This document shows positions 10,929-22,902 of a stretch of DNA of 64,000 bases, one piece after another (the stretch's first letter is position 1; the number at the start of each line of letters is the position of its first letter). Under the pieces are notes generated by a model. That model was not told the DNA's origin and did no database searches. It saw only the letters and a program-made list of their open reading frames with translations. The position numbers and the translations under genes were made by a program. The stretch is from Chamaecyparis obtusa (lineage: Eukaryota; Streptophyta; Pinopsida; Cupressales; Cupressaceae), in assembly GCA_027943335.1 (NCBI GenBank), contig BSBK01001118.1, positions 1,229,501 to 1,293,500 of the forward strand, given 5' to 3'.

Positions 10929-10960
<32 letters not shown>
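10929..10960. repeat. (GA)n microsatellite
   Basis: About sixteen GA units. It marks the border between the minus-strand LTR region and the gypsy gag remnant. Confidence 0.95.
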
Positions 10961-10962
<2 letters not shown>

Positions 10963-11129
10963 AAAACCACGCTAAGGAGGGCTAAAAGGTCTCAAAATCT
11001 AGTGCGTCCATTTTAAGATGGTACAATAAGATTTAGTCCCCGAAGGGAAATCTTAGAGATTTTGAGTCATTCCTTAAGAATAAGGGTGTTCATCCCAAAG
11101 CTAGAGACACCATCTATAATCTAGGGGAA

Positions 11130-12520
11130 TTGATGGTCTTAGAGAAGGAAGGCCTTGAAGTTATCATCTTTTTAGGAAGGATAGTGGTTGATAACATACT
11201 CATCCCTCATCTTGGCTCTCAAGAGAATCAATTAAACCTTATTGGAAAGAAGATTGGGGTCACAATGCCTGGGACATCAGTGCATATAGTAAATTCTTCT
11301 CCTAGCACTATCCTTGGGAACAATGGTCCTACTCCTAGTATCACTATAAGAAAGAATCCCTTAGGGTATAATTTTAACCCTAAGCATGGAGTCAATAGTG
11401 AATCATCCACTCCTCCTGGGGGTGGAGGCAATCCACCACCTCCTCCCCTGCCTGACAAACTTGTCTTAAACACTATATTGCAAAATATGGGATAATTGCA
11501 ATAATAGTTGGCTAATTTTTCATTTGCGACCAATCAAAGTTCTCTAACTCCATTTTATTATCACATTCTATTAACCATGCAAGTTTTGAATATACCATTA
11601 TCACAGGGGGTTTAGTCCTTGAAGTTTGGAAGGATAGTGGTGATGGAGACCCCCATATCCATATCGACTCTTTCCTAACTTAGTGTAGCAACTATCATAA
11701 TCTAGATTATGTGCTGCTTAAATTATTCTCTTGATACCTTAAGGGAACTACTATGAAATGGTATAGATCTCTTCTAAATTATTCCATTGGTACCTTTAAT
11801 CACTTGATGGATGCATTCCTCACTCAATTTGAGGCCAACATAAGAAGCAAGGCCACTATTGCAGACCTTTTTCATTGTAAGAAAAAATTGAATGAGAAAA
11901 TAATTGATTTCATTTATAGGTATCAATCTATCTCTACAAAGGTGTCCTATGCCCTTCTTGATGTCGATCTCCAAAGCATGTTTATTGCCAATCTACAACC
12001 AACACTAAGGGAGAATTTATCATTGAACATGTACCAAAATTTCACCTACCTTTGTAGTGCATGAACAAGTTATCATCACACTATGGATCAATTTGCAGAT
12101 CCTTCCTCAAATGCCTATGGAGGGGTCACTTCTTCTGGAGGATCTCAGAAGGATAAGTTTGTGGCTAATTTTATGGCACAACCACAACCCACCAAAAGGA
12201 ATTACTTTGCAACAAATCTGCAAAGGGATCGGATATTCACAAGGATATCTAACTCATATGCAAGTATTTTACAAAGGTTGCTAAAAGACAACCTAGTAAC
12301 CCTTCCAGAAATTTGACCCCTTCTTGATAATTGCCACTATCCTCAGTGGTACAATGGATCAAAATTCTGTCAATATCATCATGTGCATGGTCATGATACA
12401 AAGAGTTGTGTACATCTTCAACATCTTATCCAAGACCACATAAACAAGGGCACCATCAAGGTGAACAAAAGGAAACCAAAAGGTAAAAAGTCTATGGATA
12501 CTTGGCAAATAGTGAAATAA
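11130..12520 (+). pseudogene. Ty3/gypsy gag, eroded (Tat-like)
   Basis: The N-terminal piece (11130-11495) ends in a Gly/Pro-rich linker. The capsid-like retrotransposon gag domain follows in another frame from about 11620 (DGDPHIHIDSF, LKGTTMKWYRSLLNYSIGTF, LMDAFLTQFEANI, LFHCKKKLNEKIIDFIYRYQ). After further stops comes a zinc-knuckle variant at 12367-12408 of the form C-X2-H-X4-H-X4-C. Gag packages element RNA in cytoplasmic particles. The domain order and spacing match Tat-type gypsy gag, as in the element at 55508 of this window. Stops and at least one frame change show it is inactive. Confidence 0.8.
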
Positions 12521-12588
12521 AAATCGATATAGATCCTTTCCTACCACATTAATCAAATGTTATCATACTATCTTCACCATCTCCTCCT

Positions 12589-14066
12589 TTGCTAAGTGAT
12601 AGCCCCTACATCAACATGGTGACTATCACTCTAATTTTCTCGCCTTACCAGAGGGTGCCTGGGACAACTATCCTATTCACCCCTTTGTATGAACCATTCA
12701 AGGAAGAGCCTTCTCCCCTTTATGTCCTAGCCTTGATAAATGGCATCTTAGTTAGAGTTATCTTGGTTGACCCTACTTTTTAGGTAGATGTAATCATAAA
12801 GAAGGTCCTCTTTTTCAATGGTTTAAACCAAGAAAATTATGATGAGTGTCCCACCACCATTAGGACACATGACAAGTTGTCTCTTCCCCCTTTGGAGTCC
12901 ACCACTTTGACACTCCAAGTGGGACCTAAAGTGGTTTTCTCAATATTTGTGATGATTCATGAATCAGACCTCTTCAGGGTCAAACTAGGTATCCCTGGGT
13001 TGACTTCTATGGAAGTCATCTAATGAGATATTCATAAATGTTTAAATTTTCCTCATGAGGGGACCATTCATACTATATAGGATACTAGATATTGTCCTTT
13101 GGTTTCTCATGGGGGCTTCTCCCTTGATCACTTTTGGCATACTCTAATAGGACCTTTATGTCCCTGGCAGGATATAATATTCCTTTCTTATCAGAAGTAT
13201 AATACCTGTGAACTTAACCTAAAATTTGTAGCACCTTCCCCTACTCATCCTTCTCATGAGGTTCAACATGCATCGTCTTCTGTCTATTCCTCATTAGGGG
13301 CTCAAGACAAGCATGTTTCCCATGGGAAGCCTCCTCGCCCACCTCGGTCTACACAATCTCTAATGGTGTCCTCTATTCCTACATCCACATCTAATGTGGA
13401 TAAAGGAAAGGAAACCATTCTACCCAAGCTCAAGATGTGCCCACATTTTCCTATCCCCATCATCTCAGACATACTTTTCCATTCTATTTATAGATAGGAT
13501 AAGAGGTCTCCTAAGACCACACCATCTCCTTTGTCATCTACTCCTCACCCTTCGAGGGAACCCTCAATTCCTCTAGCTAGTCATAGGGAAAAAAGAGGAA
13601 GGTCACTCATGTCTGATCCATCATTACCTACATTAGATCCACCTGTGACTTTATCACTAGAGCCATCTACTCTTCCACTATGACATCGATGAACTACCCC
13701 ATGGAGCAGGATGAAGTTGTACCCTCAAATGCTTCTCAATTAATCCCACATTTGCATCGAAACCATCTTGTGCATGAGTTTAAGTATCATCGACGGGAAA
13801 GGTCTCTGGCACGTGAGGTCATTTCAAGGATAGAGAGAATGTCTTTCAATCCTTTGTTTGCTTTCACTTCATCATGTGCCTCTATCTCTTCTCCCTCTTT
13901 AGTTGTAGCTTCATCATCTCCTCACCCTGCATCCACCTTTGTCACACTTCCCCCCTGTACTAGGAGTAACCATTGGACCTCACGCCAAATAGGTCCAGGT
14001 GTTCATCTCCCCTTTGTAGGATCCACCTTTGATCATGACTCTCTCAAATGTTCCACCATTCCTTGA
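12589..14066 (+). pseudogene. Ty3/gypsy protease and linker, eroded
   Basis: A retropepsin-like domain follows the gag in a third frame (LYVLALINGILVRVILVD). The residues after the catalytic Asp are altered (DPTF then a stop instead of D-T/G-G-A/S). The flap-side signature survives as LGIPGLTSMEVI and, across two stops, HKCLNFPHEGTIHTI. Downstream (13099-14066) are Pro/Ser-rich linker frames with no RT, RNase H or integrase. The element stops before a copia-type LTR at 14602, which probably cut it off. Confidence 0.7.
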
Positions 14067-14601
14067 GCCAGTGAACATGTTTTACACCCAAGTTGTATTC
14101 AGTGTAGTAATGTCCACCTAGCCTACACCTACCACATCTTAGGACTGCCATGCTATCTTTTTGGATGTCTTGAAGGCTAGTAGAATTGGTTGAAGTTCTT
14201 CTCCTTCATCTTTCAAGAGAAATATTAAGTAGGGCCATGTCCTAGAGTTCAAGTGTCATAAATTTATTTTAATAGATCCTCTTTTTGTGCATGCCCTTGT
14301 AGTGGAGCAAGCTTCAACTTCTCTTGATTTCATCTCTACCCCTTTTGTAAAGGTCAATGAGGAATCTTCTTTATCTACACCTCATTGGTCTCTTGCAAGC
14401 TACGAGGCTTTTATTTTTGACTCATTGGAGGGTATTTTGGCATTGATGAAAGTATTCACATGATCCCTCTCACTCGCCATAGTTGATCTATTGGATGATA
14501 ATGTCAAGGCTACTTCATCCTTAGCTCTTTCTGCTAGTGGGGAACCTAGGGCTTCCATTATAGTTGTGTCATTGCAATCTCTGTTGAGATTATCTAGAAG
14601 A
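14067..14601. other. Residual gypsy sequence, no gene
   Basis: Short frames with frequent stops. Composition continues that of the linker upstream. Nothing further is recognisable before the copia-type LTR. Confidence 0.4.
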
Positions 14602-15895
14602 TGTTGGAATTGTTTTCATTGATGTCAAAACTCATTTACCTATTATATGTCTATACTAGTTGGTTGTCTCTTGGTTTTGCTACGCTATTGTGCAAATCAA
14701 ATTCATTTTATATATTCTATTTTTGGTAATGGATTATCATAATGGATTTTGTTGCTCTGGTTATTAAAATATATCTTTTTGGTACATAGATGATATTCTG
14801 TTAACGGAGTAGTATGAAATTGGATGGATATATTTTTTTCTCATGTTTTAGAGTTCATCTGGGTATCCCTTCTACCTGGACATTCATGCAATAGATCATA
14901 TTTTTTTGGTATAACAGATGCATTCTTTTTCTAGATAGGTTCCATCTGGATCTATGCATTAGTTGGTTCAGAATTTTTATATATCAATTCATGGACTTGG
15001 TTGTGGTGTTTCCATTGGCCCAAAATATGTTTGTCTTTTGATGTTTACAATATGTAACATGCTTATCTTATGGGTGACCTATCTTTAGGTCCTATGGTAA
15101 TGTGGTGTGAAGTTTTCATATGTATGACCTATTCTTTAGGTCTAGTGCTAGCATGTTAAACTATAATGTAATATCTTTTGTAACTTAAGTTGACATGTTT
15201 TGTGGCTAGGCTGACATATGTATTTGTGTTATCAAATATTTTAATTTGTGTGTGTGTGGCAATCATTTTGTATCAAATAGAGAGAGTGTGGGTATGTATG
15301 TTGAAGGTGGTATGATGCGAATATGATTATACATCATCAGTGGTGAACTGTGTCAATAGAAATAAGAAGATAGAAGGTTGTTGTGAAGACATAGTCAAGG
15401 CTTGGACCATAAGGAAGTTTTCAATTTTGTAAAAGGGTGAAGAAGTGCTAGTAGAATATTTGTAACCAGATCTACTACATTCGGATTCGAATATGTTTTC
15501 AATTGGAATGGTTTCATGCAAATCCAGATGCAACTATATCAGTTCACATTTTTTATGTAAGATATTTTTGTTATAAATATTTTCTATCAAGGAAGTTAGC
15601 CCAATCGACAGTGAGAGTACTTGTAGTGAAAATAGTGAAAAAACTGACAGTAAGCCCCTTATAAAAATCACCTTAACCGATGCTTTATTCATGAGAATTA
15701 GTTTCTTCATGGTTTTTCCCATCTTGGGCTTCAATGTTATAGCCAGTGTTATAGTGTTTATTATTCATGTTCTTTCATATTTTTATTAGTCTTAATTATC
15801 TAAATGGTTCCTAGTTATACTGATTTGATAAAGTTTTTGAAAAGTAATTTGGAATAACTGATTCACCCCCTCATAGTTATTTAGTTTGTTCAACA
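14602..15895 (+). repeat. Ty1/copia-type 5' LTR
   Basis: It begins TGTTGGAA and ends TTCAACA, giving inverted termini of the usual copia form, and a primer-binding site follows two bases later. The length is 1294 bases. I did not find a matching 3' LTR within the window, so the element is incomplete or continues in lost sequence. Confidence 0.8.
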
Positions 15896-15897
15896 TT

Positions 15898-15910
15898 TGG
15901 TATCAGAGCC
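15898..15910 (+). promoter_or_regulatory. Primer-binding site, tRNA-iMet type
   Basis: TGGTATCAGAGCC is the standard complement of the 3' end of plant initiator-Met tRNA. It starts minus-strand DNA synthesis of copia elements and fixes the LTR end at 15895. Confidence 0.9.
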
Positions 15911-15954
15911 CGGTCCCTTGCAGATAGATTTTAATCGCTTGAGGGAGATTTAAG

Positions 15955-17003
15955 ATGTTTGAACATATGAAAGAAGAATATTATTTTGATGAAGATTAGC
16001 AGATCATGATGGATGCAATTAATAACCCTGAATCAGAGAATAAGGAGCTGAAAGATAACATTAAGGAAGAAAATACATGTTTCTCAAAGCTGAGGGAACA
16101 TGTCCAAAAATTGAAAGCAAGAAACAAGGAAGTAAGCTATAAATTGAAGGTGTCAAAAGAAAATATGGTGAATTTGAAAAAAATAGATGATTGCAAAAAC
16201 ACTGAAGAATGTCTTAAAGAAAATTTCAAGCAAAAGATGGAAGATTGGAAGAAGACTGAGGGAGATCTAAAAGACACTATCAATCATAAAATGGATGAAT
16301 GAAAGAAAATTGAAGAGAGTCTTAAAAGAATTATCAAGAAAAAGTCAACTGAAAATGAGAAGTTGGATTAGGAATTAAAGAAGATGAGATTTGAAGAAAA
16401 GGTTTGTGAAAGAAGCACTATTTTAGATCAACTTTTAGCCCTATAGAAAAGTAGAAAGGACAAGGAAGGCTTAGGTTTTACCGGTGAATGTTCAAATCTG
16501 AAGAACAAAGGAAAAGAAAAGATAGTTGAAGTAGAAGCTAAGTTCAAGGTAACAAAAAAAGTTAGGAATCTGGGAACATCTACAAAAAGGCCTTCGATTA
16601 GACAAATGAATGCTCAAAGGTACTTATCTTTTAATGGTTACTATTTCATATACAAGAATTTTGGTGATAAGGTTGTTGAATGCAAGATTGGGAAATAAGG
16701 AAAATCAATACAAAATTCAATTATCTAATCTATTTAAGAAGAATGGGATGAACACTATTTTTCATGTAAATTGCTGTGTGTCACAATTACAGTCACAAGG
16801 CTAATCAACAGAGATCTAGGTTTCAGGTAGTGAGATTAGGACAAAGAAAGGTCAATTATTTCAAATATGGTCAGACTGGTCATTATGCTAATACATGCAG
16901 ATCTATTGATGCTCCCGTAAAGTCATGGAATGATAAGAATGTCATAGTTTTAGGTGAATCTCAAAAGACATTCATGGTATGGAAGAAGAAGGAAGCTAGT
17001 TAA
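15955..17003 (+). pseudogene. Copia-type gag remnant: coiled coil and broken zinc knuckles
   Basis: The ATG at 15955 lies 45 bases after the primer site. A Lys/Glu-rich coiled coil fills about 16006-16440 (ENKELKDNIKEEN, LREHVQKLKARNKE). Two zinc-knuckle relics follow. Near 16636 the relic reads GYYFIYKNFGDKVVEC. At 16857-16900, in another frame, it reads YFKYGQTGHYANTC. In both, the first two Cys of CX2CX4HX4C have become Tyr (TGT to TAT), so zinc binding is lost. In-frame stops occur near 15997, 16300 and 16369. In copia elements this region binds RNA in the particle. No protease, integrase or RT follows, so the element was probably non-autonomous. Confidence 0.7.
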
Positions 17004-17143
17004 TAGAATCATGTAGAACCAAATACTTGTACTAGCTCTTTCACTAATTGACCCTACTACTTTGGCTCAGGGGAAGTATTAAAATGCTAAATTTGTCACT
17101 TCCCATGCTTAGGTGTGATATTGGTTGCATTTGTTTTGCATCT

Positions 17144-18790
17144 ATGATATCAAGTGCAAAGATGGAATCAAGATTGGTTGTTGATGAATCCGGTATCGCT
17201 GTATCAAAAATGTTCAAAGGAGTATAATTAGAGGAATTTGATCATGGGAAGATTAGGCAATTGGAAAAGGGTTATTTGTTGAAGCATTGTAGAGAATTCA
17301 AACCTTGGGTTTGAATGTTTGGGTATAATTTTCCTAGTTTGCAGAGGAGTCTATCCTATTTATGTTGAGTTAGTTCGAGGATGAGAATTTGTTGTTGGAT
17401 AAACCCTTTTTGGTCACAAAGGAGGTGATTGAGGAGATCACTAGGTTGTGTAGTGTTGGAGTCCTTCTTGGAAAGAAGTTAGTGAAACAAAAGGATGTGC
17501 AGGAGTTGGCTGGCATCGACAGAGATCAACATGCCCTATTGATTAACACCCTTGTCAATCTAGTGGAGAGGTATGTTTCCTATGATATCACAAATATTAT
17601 TTTTTTCAAAATCGTGAAGGCACTACATCTATTGTAGTTGCTTATCTAGCACATTAAATGGTGAAGGAAAGCATGCAATTTGATTTGTGTAGTATGCTAT
17701 TGGAAAACTTATTTGAAAATGTCAAGATGTCATTAGAAGGTTTTGCCTTCTAGTTTGGATCATTGGTTATGTGTTCGGTGTTTTACTTTCTAAGATCGCT
17801 ACTAGGTAGAGAGAACATGGAGCGAAGGTGAAACATCCCTGTTGAAAAACAAATTTATAGATACTTAGGGTTTCTAGATAATAAGGAGGATGCTTGTAAA
17901 GTGTATTTTACAACATTACAAATGAATATTTTTTCTAGTATGGTTGTGTCTAGTGTAATGCCTGTTAGTCATGTTTCCGGTAAAAATAAATTGGATGTTG
18001 TTATTGGTAGTTCCCTTCTAGAATCAAAGAGAAGGAAAATCAATGAAAAGGGAAGAGAAATTATCATTATTTCTGAAGAAGTAAAAGAAAAAAGTGAGAA
18101 AGCAGTAGAAGAGAAGGAAGAAAAGGAAATAGAAAAGGATGGTGTTTCTTCATTAAAATCTGGCTCTTTGGATTTTGATGTAATTCAGACAATGTTGGAG
18201 GAAGGAGAGTTTGATAGAATTGGCAATATGTGGTCGGGTTGCTCTTCAAAGAGTAGAATTGAGATAGAAACTATGCTAGTAAAACATTTGATTAGTAAGA
18301 AAATTGTTATTTCTGATGTATTTGGTGGGCTACCAAATGATTTTATAAAGATCAAGTTGAAAGAAGATTTCTTTAGGATGGTGTAGATTGTAAAAAGTTC
18401 AAAGAGGCAATCAAGAAGAAATATATTGATGCTACACAAAGATTATCTAGACTAATCAGTGAGACAAAAGAATGCATAAATTTTTTTTTATGATATTTAC
18501 GGTATTGTCTCTGGTGATCTGTTGCAATTGATAACTTTAGAGGAAGGATTGAGGTCATTGAGTTTGAGTTAAATGAATTGGGTAAAATCTATGATTAATT
18601 CAAAGATAAAGATGGAAAACAAAGGATCAGAGTTGGTCAACTTCTGGGTGAGATGTTACATGTACAAAGACAAAGAGAGGATTTAGTGAAGACTTTCTAG
18701 TTGGTGAAGGATTTGGTTGAGGTAAGGTTAGAACATCTTTTCAAAAAAATTTCTTATGTAGATGACTATAAGCATCATTTCCAGTCCCTG
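17144..18790 (+). pseudogene. Second lineage-restricted ORF downstream of the copia gag
   Basis: Pieces in shifting frames read as one protein of about 540 residues. They are RLVVDESGIAVSKMFKGV, LEEFDHGKIRQLEKGYLLKH, FGYNFPSLQRSLSY, then (17389) LLDKPFLVTKEVIEEITRLC, and (about 17610) SIVVAYLAH-stop-MVKES and MLLENLFENVKMSL. A Glu/Lys-rich stretch at 18010-18140 is followed by LVKHLISKKIVISDVFGGLP and KLKEDFFRMV. From memory this order recurs in uncharacterised proteins of conifers, ferns and liverworts, often multi-copy; I know no function. It occupies the place where pol should be in the copia-type element, so it may be a cargo ORF. The gypsy LTR at 18792 interrupts its end. Confidence 0.55.
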
Positions 18791-18839
18791 GTGTCACATC
18801 CCTCTTGACTACTGATACTTTTGGCATTTTGTTTAAATT

Positions 18840-19010
18840 GATGCCCTAGATGGTAATTGGTTATCATAAATAGTGGTTTGTTTATATTGATTCCATAGAT
18901 CGTAATTGGTTATCATAAACAATTGTTTAGTTTATATTGATGCCCTATATGGTAATTGGTTTTCATAAATAGTGGTTTTGTTTATATTGATGCCCTAAAT
19001 GTATATCTTG
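18840..19010 (+). repeat. About 49-bp tandem repeat inside the LTR
   Basis: Three and a half units of the type CCTAGATGGTAATTGG - TTTCATAAA - TTTATATTGATG lie head to tail. The same array is present in the right LTR at about 27357-27515, so it predates the insertion. U3 repeats of this kind often act as promoter elements. Confidence 0.8.
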
Positions 19011-19493
19011 TTTTCATTTCCTTATCATAGAACATTGGTTCGAATATTGTAAGAAGAATGATATAATGATTTATGTTCTAACTTGAGATAAAATTTAATT
19101 TCTATATTTATATAATGTTGAGATAACAATTATTATAAATTGACTACCTTGTTTTGACAAGTGGTAGCAGGAACTACTCGTCCTCTGAGGAAGGGGGGAT
19201 AAAGTATCACTGGGAAAGGGGGGTGCAAACATGGTTATGAACTGGAGTTACCTGGGTTTCAAAACTGGTAAGTATTGACTAGGTCTAGGCTAGTGCAAAC
19301 CTAAGAGGTATAGGCCTTGACTAGGATCCTAGTTGATCTTGTGATGTTAGTAAATCGTATTGTTAGTAAACCTGGGTTGGATAGGAGCTTGTGTCTTGGA
19401 CATGAACCTTTGTTCAATATTTTATCCTTATGATAGTTTAAGTGATAACTTATGGTGTTATTATTTGAAAGAATAATATGAATACTCTTCCTC

Positions 19494-19534
<41 letters not shown>
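19494..19534. repeat. (GT)n(GA)n microsatellite
   Basis: About eleven GT units run straight into about nine GA units. The right LTR has only a short TGTGTGCGTG here, so the expansion happened after insertion. Confidence 0.9.
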
Positions 19535-19535
<1 letters not shown>

Positions 19536-19540
19536 TGATT

Positions 19541-22149
19541 TGACCATATACAATTATAACATATGATTTGCATTATTATAGAATGCCACCCATTTATAAT
19601 TTGTTATTCAATTTTAATATTTGAATGGAAGCTTGATTCCATTTGGAAATTCAACTATGCAGAGAGCTTATAATTTTAAGTCATGTTATGTATATGTGGA
19701 ACATCAAGAGGATTTACATGGAATGAGTTGAAATAGTTCCCAAGAATATTTGGGTGCAATATGAATAGAAGACCATTTTTTATTTCACTATTTTTTTTAT
19801 AAACTATACTTAATCATTTGTTTTTATGAATGGAATTGAGTTTCATTGGAAACGTATGATGTGCATGGGTTTTACACTTCATAGCCACGATAGGTAGTGG
19901 CGAGAATATAGTTTGATGGAGATGAAGATTAAAAATAAACTTTCTATTGTGTCTCGTAATTTCAGCTTATCTCAGCCTCATTGGGAATAAAACTCAACGA
20001 TATGTAAGGAAATTAAAACCAAATGAAAATATAATGAATTTGAATGAAATGTAAGTTGCAGTTTATAAAAATGGTTTTTCTTTACAAAACATGGACTCAT
20101 TTTTATATACTCGCACGGGAAAAAGAAGAGGGGAGACGCTGAAAGAAGTAAGAACTAAAGAGAAGAAAGTTGCAGGAGATAATATTAAAGACGACTACTT
20201 GAAGTAGGAAAAGGTCATTGCAGTGGCATAGTAGAAGTTAGTGCTAAGGATTAGAGGCTTCCTTCTTTTGTTTCATCTGTGGTCACAATCATTTTAATAG
20301 GCATGGACCATACTTTCTCTGCTAAGAATTTTGTCTAATTCTTTTTGGAAATGATAAATTATGGCCTCAAAGTTAAATAATTTTGTGTGTGAGTTGGAAG
20401 GAGGTGCTTAATTAAGCATAGAGCATGCATGAGCCATACTCTATTTCTTGAACTCTTCTCTTCTTATTTGAAAGTATGAACCGTACTTTTTTTTGGGAAA
20501 TTTTCTCTTTTTAAATAGAAACAAGAAACCTTTCATTATTTTTGTAGCTTTCTTTTATGAATTTAGCTGTTGGAATTTACTACTTGACATGGCTCTGTTA
20601 CTTAGAAAACATTATCAGCCTTATATCTTGTTCATATTTCTTGTTAGAAATATGAAAACAAAGGTTTTCTAGACCAGCTCCAAGTTGTAGAGTTTATAAA
20701 AGAAAATTTTAAATAAAATGTTGACAAAATTCTTGTAAATTCATGGTTTGTGTTAGATCAAGTTGTGATTGGTCTTTGCACAAATGCCGTGCTCATTTCT
20801 TAAACTTTCAGAATCAATAAGTTAATGGTTGTGTTAAATAAATTAATTTTAGTTCCTCATACATTTGAACCAGACTAGTACCTATAATTGAAGTGTAGAA
20901 AATTTATGGTAAGGAAACAACTGCATACAAGCATGAATAGTGCAAAGATAGCATCACATTTATGAGAGTATGAAATTTTACAAATACCATAAACTCTATA
21001 CAAGCCAATGCGGTTATCATTCAAGGAAAGACAAAGGGCTCAAACCTAAATTCATGCAAAAGAAAATGTGGAACTTTAATCAGAAAATTATTTGGTTGGA
21101 CAACCAAGACCGTTAAAAGTTACTACGAACATTATTAGAACAAACATAAACATACACCAAATTGGAATGATGTATTGGAATCGATTGTGGTAGTTAACAT
21201 GGGTGGATAGAGAGATGATTAAAATAGATTCATTTTCATATATGAATGGATCACAACAGAGAAAGTAGCTTATATGCATATGCTTGTAAGGGTGCAATTG
21301 TAGTTCCCTAATGAGTATACAAGTTTAAGGGGTATGTTGTACAACTCTATGTCATCGGTGTTGAGTAAACTACAATTTTCATAATGTGAACACCAATTAA
21401 AACAAAACAAGGTAATCAAGATAGAATGGTTAAATATGTTGGGATCTAAGGACAAGTATGTCATTATGATAGTGGACAAATAGTAACCTCTCTAGTATGT
21501 ATACAAGCTAGCCTATTATGTATTATAGGGTGCAAGTTGGATTGGGTAAAGAACTAGACAACATGTGTAACATGTATTAAAATCCTTCGCCAAGGTGTGC
21601 TTAGCATGTACTAGTGTTAGTCAATTCATAAGGCTCCAAATACATCCCTAGTTAGGTGTCATACTAAGTTAGCATCAATTATAGGGTGTGACCGACTAAG
21701 TCTAGTAGGATCTTTCACCAGTTCCGAAATGACCAAACCATGTTTGCATCCCTTGTGAGGGTTTGGACCCGCTTCAAGTAGGAAGTGAGCAAGGGGGATT
21801 GGTAATAGATCCGTGGTTAAGTGGTAAAACACCCAAGTGATATTTTCTCCTTCATGTTGCATTGTGGAACATAAAGAAGGACAAGGAATTTCCATGTTAC
21901 TAGTTATGCATAGTAAGAACTCTTTTCCTTACTTCATATTTATTTCAAGTTGATCAAAGAGAATTTAATGATGAGATATTTTTTGGGTAATTTTAGAATT
22001 CAATTAAATGCAAATTGTTCCAATATGTTTTTAAAAAAATCAGCAAGTTAGCATGTTAGTTCAGTTTATTCTTACAAGTTCATTATAAGTTAAATGTATA
22101 GATCAGTTAGTTGTTATTCTCTTTCTTAGAAGTAATAGCTTGTTATGTA
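19541..22149. other. Untranslated leader or unresolved insertion
   Basis: No gene found. It separates the last sequence shared with the right LTR from the primer-like site at 22150, longer than a normal leader. I could not align it to the DNA right of 28045. Confidence 0.5.
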
Positions 22150-22161
22150 TGGTATCAGATC
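22150..22161 (+). promoter_or_regulatory. Primer-binding site candidate, tRNA-iMet like
   Basis: TGGTATCAGATC matches the iMet primer-site consensus at the first ten bases and again at the twelfth. It lies about 740 bases before the presumed gag start. Confidence 0.5.
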
Positions 22162-22902
22162 TGACAAGCTCTACACTGGACCTAGGGCTCATCACAAACT
22201 CAGAAACTTAACTTGAAACTAAATGAAGCATTTTGGTTTCACCAAGATGCAGATGATTACTACAAAACAAAAGAAGGTTCAACATCCTCTCACAATTAAA
22301 CATACAAATGCATTGTATAATCACTATGAATACTCACAATGTGAACCATTAGGTCATCATGAGACCCTTGTTGCAGCCCTAAAGAGGATCAAGGAGTAGA
22401 GGTGTAAAAGGAAGCCTAAAATTAGGGTTGAAGTTAAGACAACCTTACTAGCTAAGAAAGATTGAACACCAAACCCCAAGTGTTATGGTAGATCAAAAAA
22501 AGTGTGTTATATGTCAGGAACCTACCTCAAGCTATAAGACTTCACCCATTCTTTGATCTAGAGGATCAAGAAGAGCCCATTGCAAGCAGTGAGGGTAGTG
22601 AGGACAGTGAGGAAAGATCTTAGATAAAGCACCCTATTGTATATGAATTTAAATAAAATTTTGGTTGAGAATGAAAATACAAATGTAAATGCAATTTTGG
22701 TTGAGAATGTAAACACAATTTTCTTGAGAATGTAAACTCAATGTATTGAAATTTTAGCAGTGAATATAAATACATCAATTTTGTTGTGTGTACCTTCATG
22801 TCAATTGCACTGAAATGGATTATTTATTGCAATCTATATGTTAAATTTTTATTTAAGTTAAATAAATAATTTTCTTTCATCAGGTAATTGGATAAAATTA
22901 AT

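Larger units (their letters stand above)
18792..19540 (+). repeat. 5' LTR (minimum extent)
   Basis: Closely similar by eye to 27307-28025, including the GGGGGGTGCAAACATGG block near 19200 and the AAGAATAATATGAATACTC block near 19470. Similarity fades after the GT/GA microsatellite, so the LTR end is not fixed. Confidence 0.8.

Noticed and set aside
16610..16804. Separate small ORF within the copia gag
   Set aside because: It is an out-of-frame shadow of the zinc-knuckle region.
18840..19010. Regular repeats that might suggest a CRISPR array
   Set aside because: Units are contiguous without unique spacers, are inside an LTR, and the genome is a plant.
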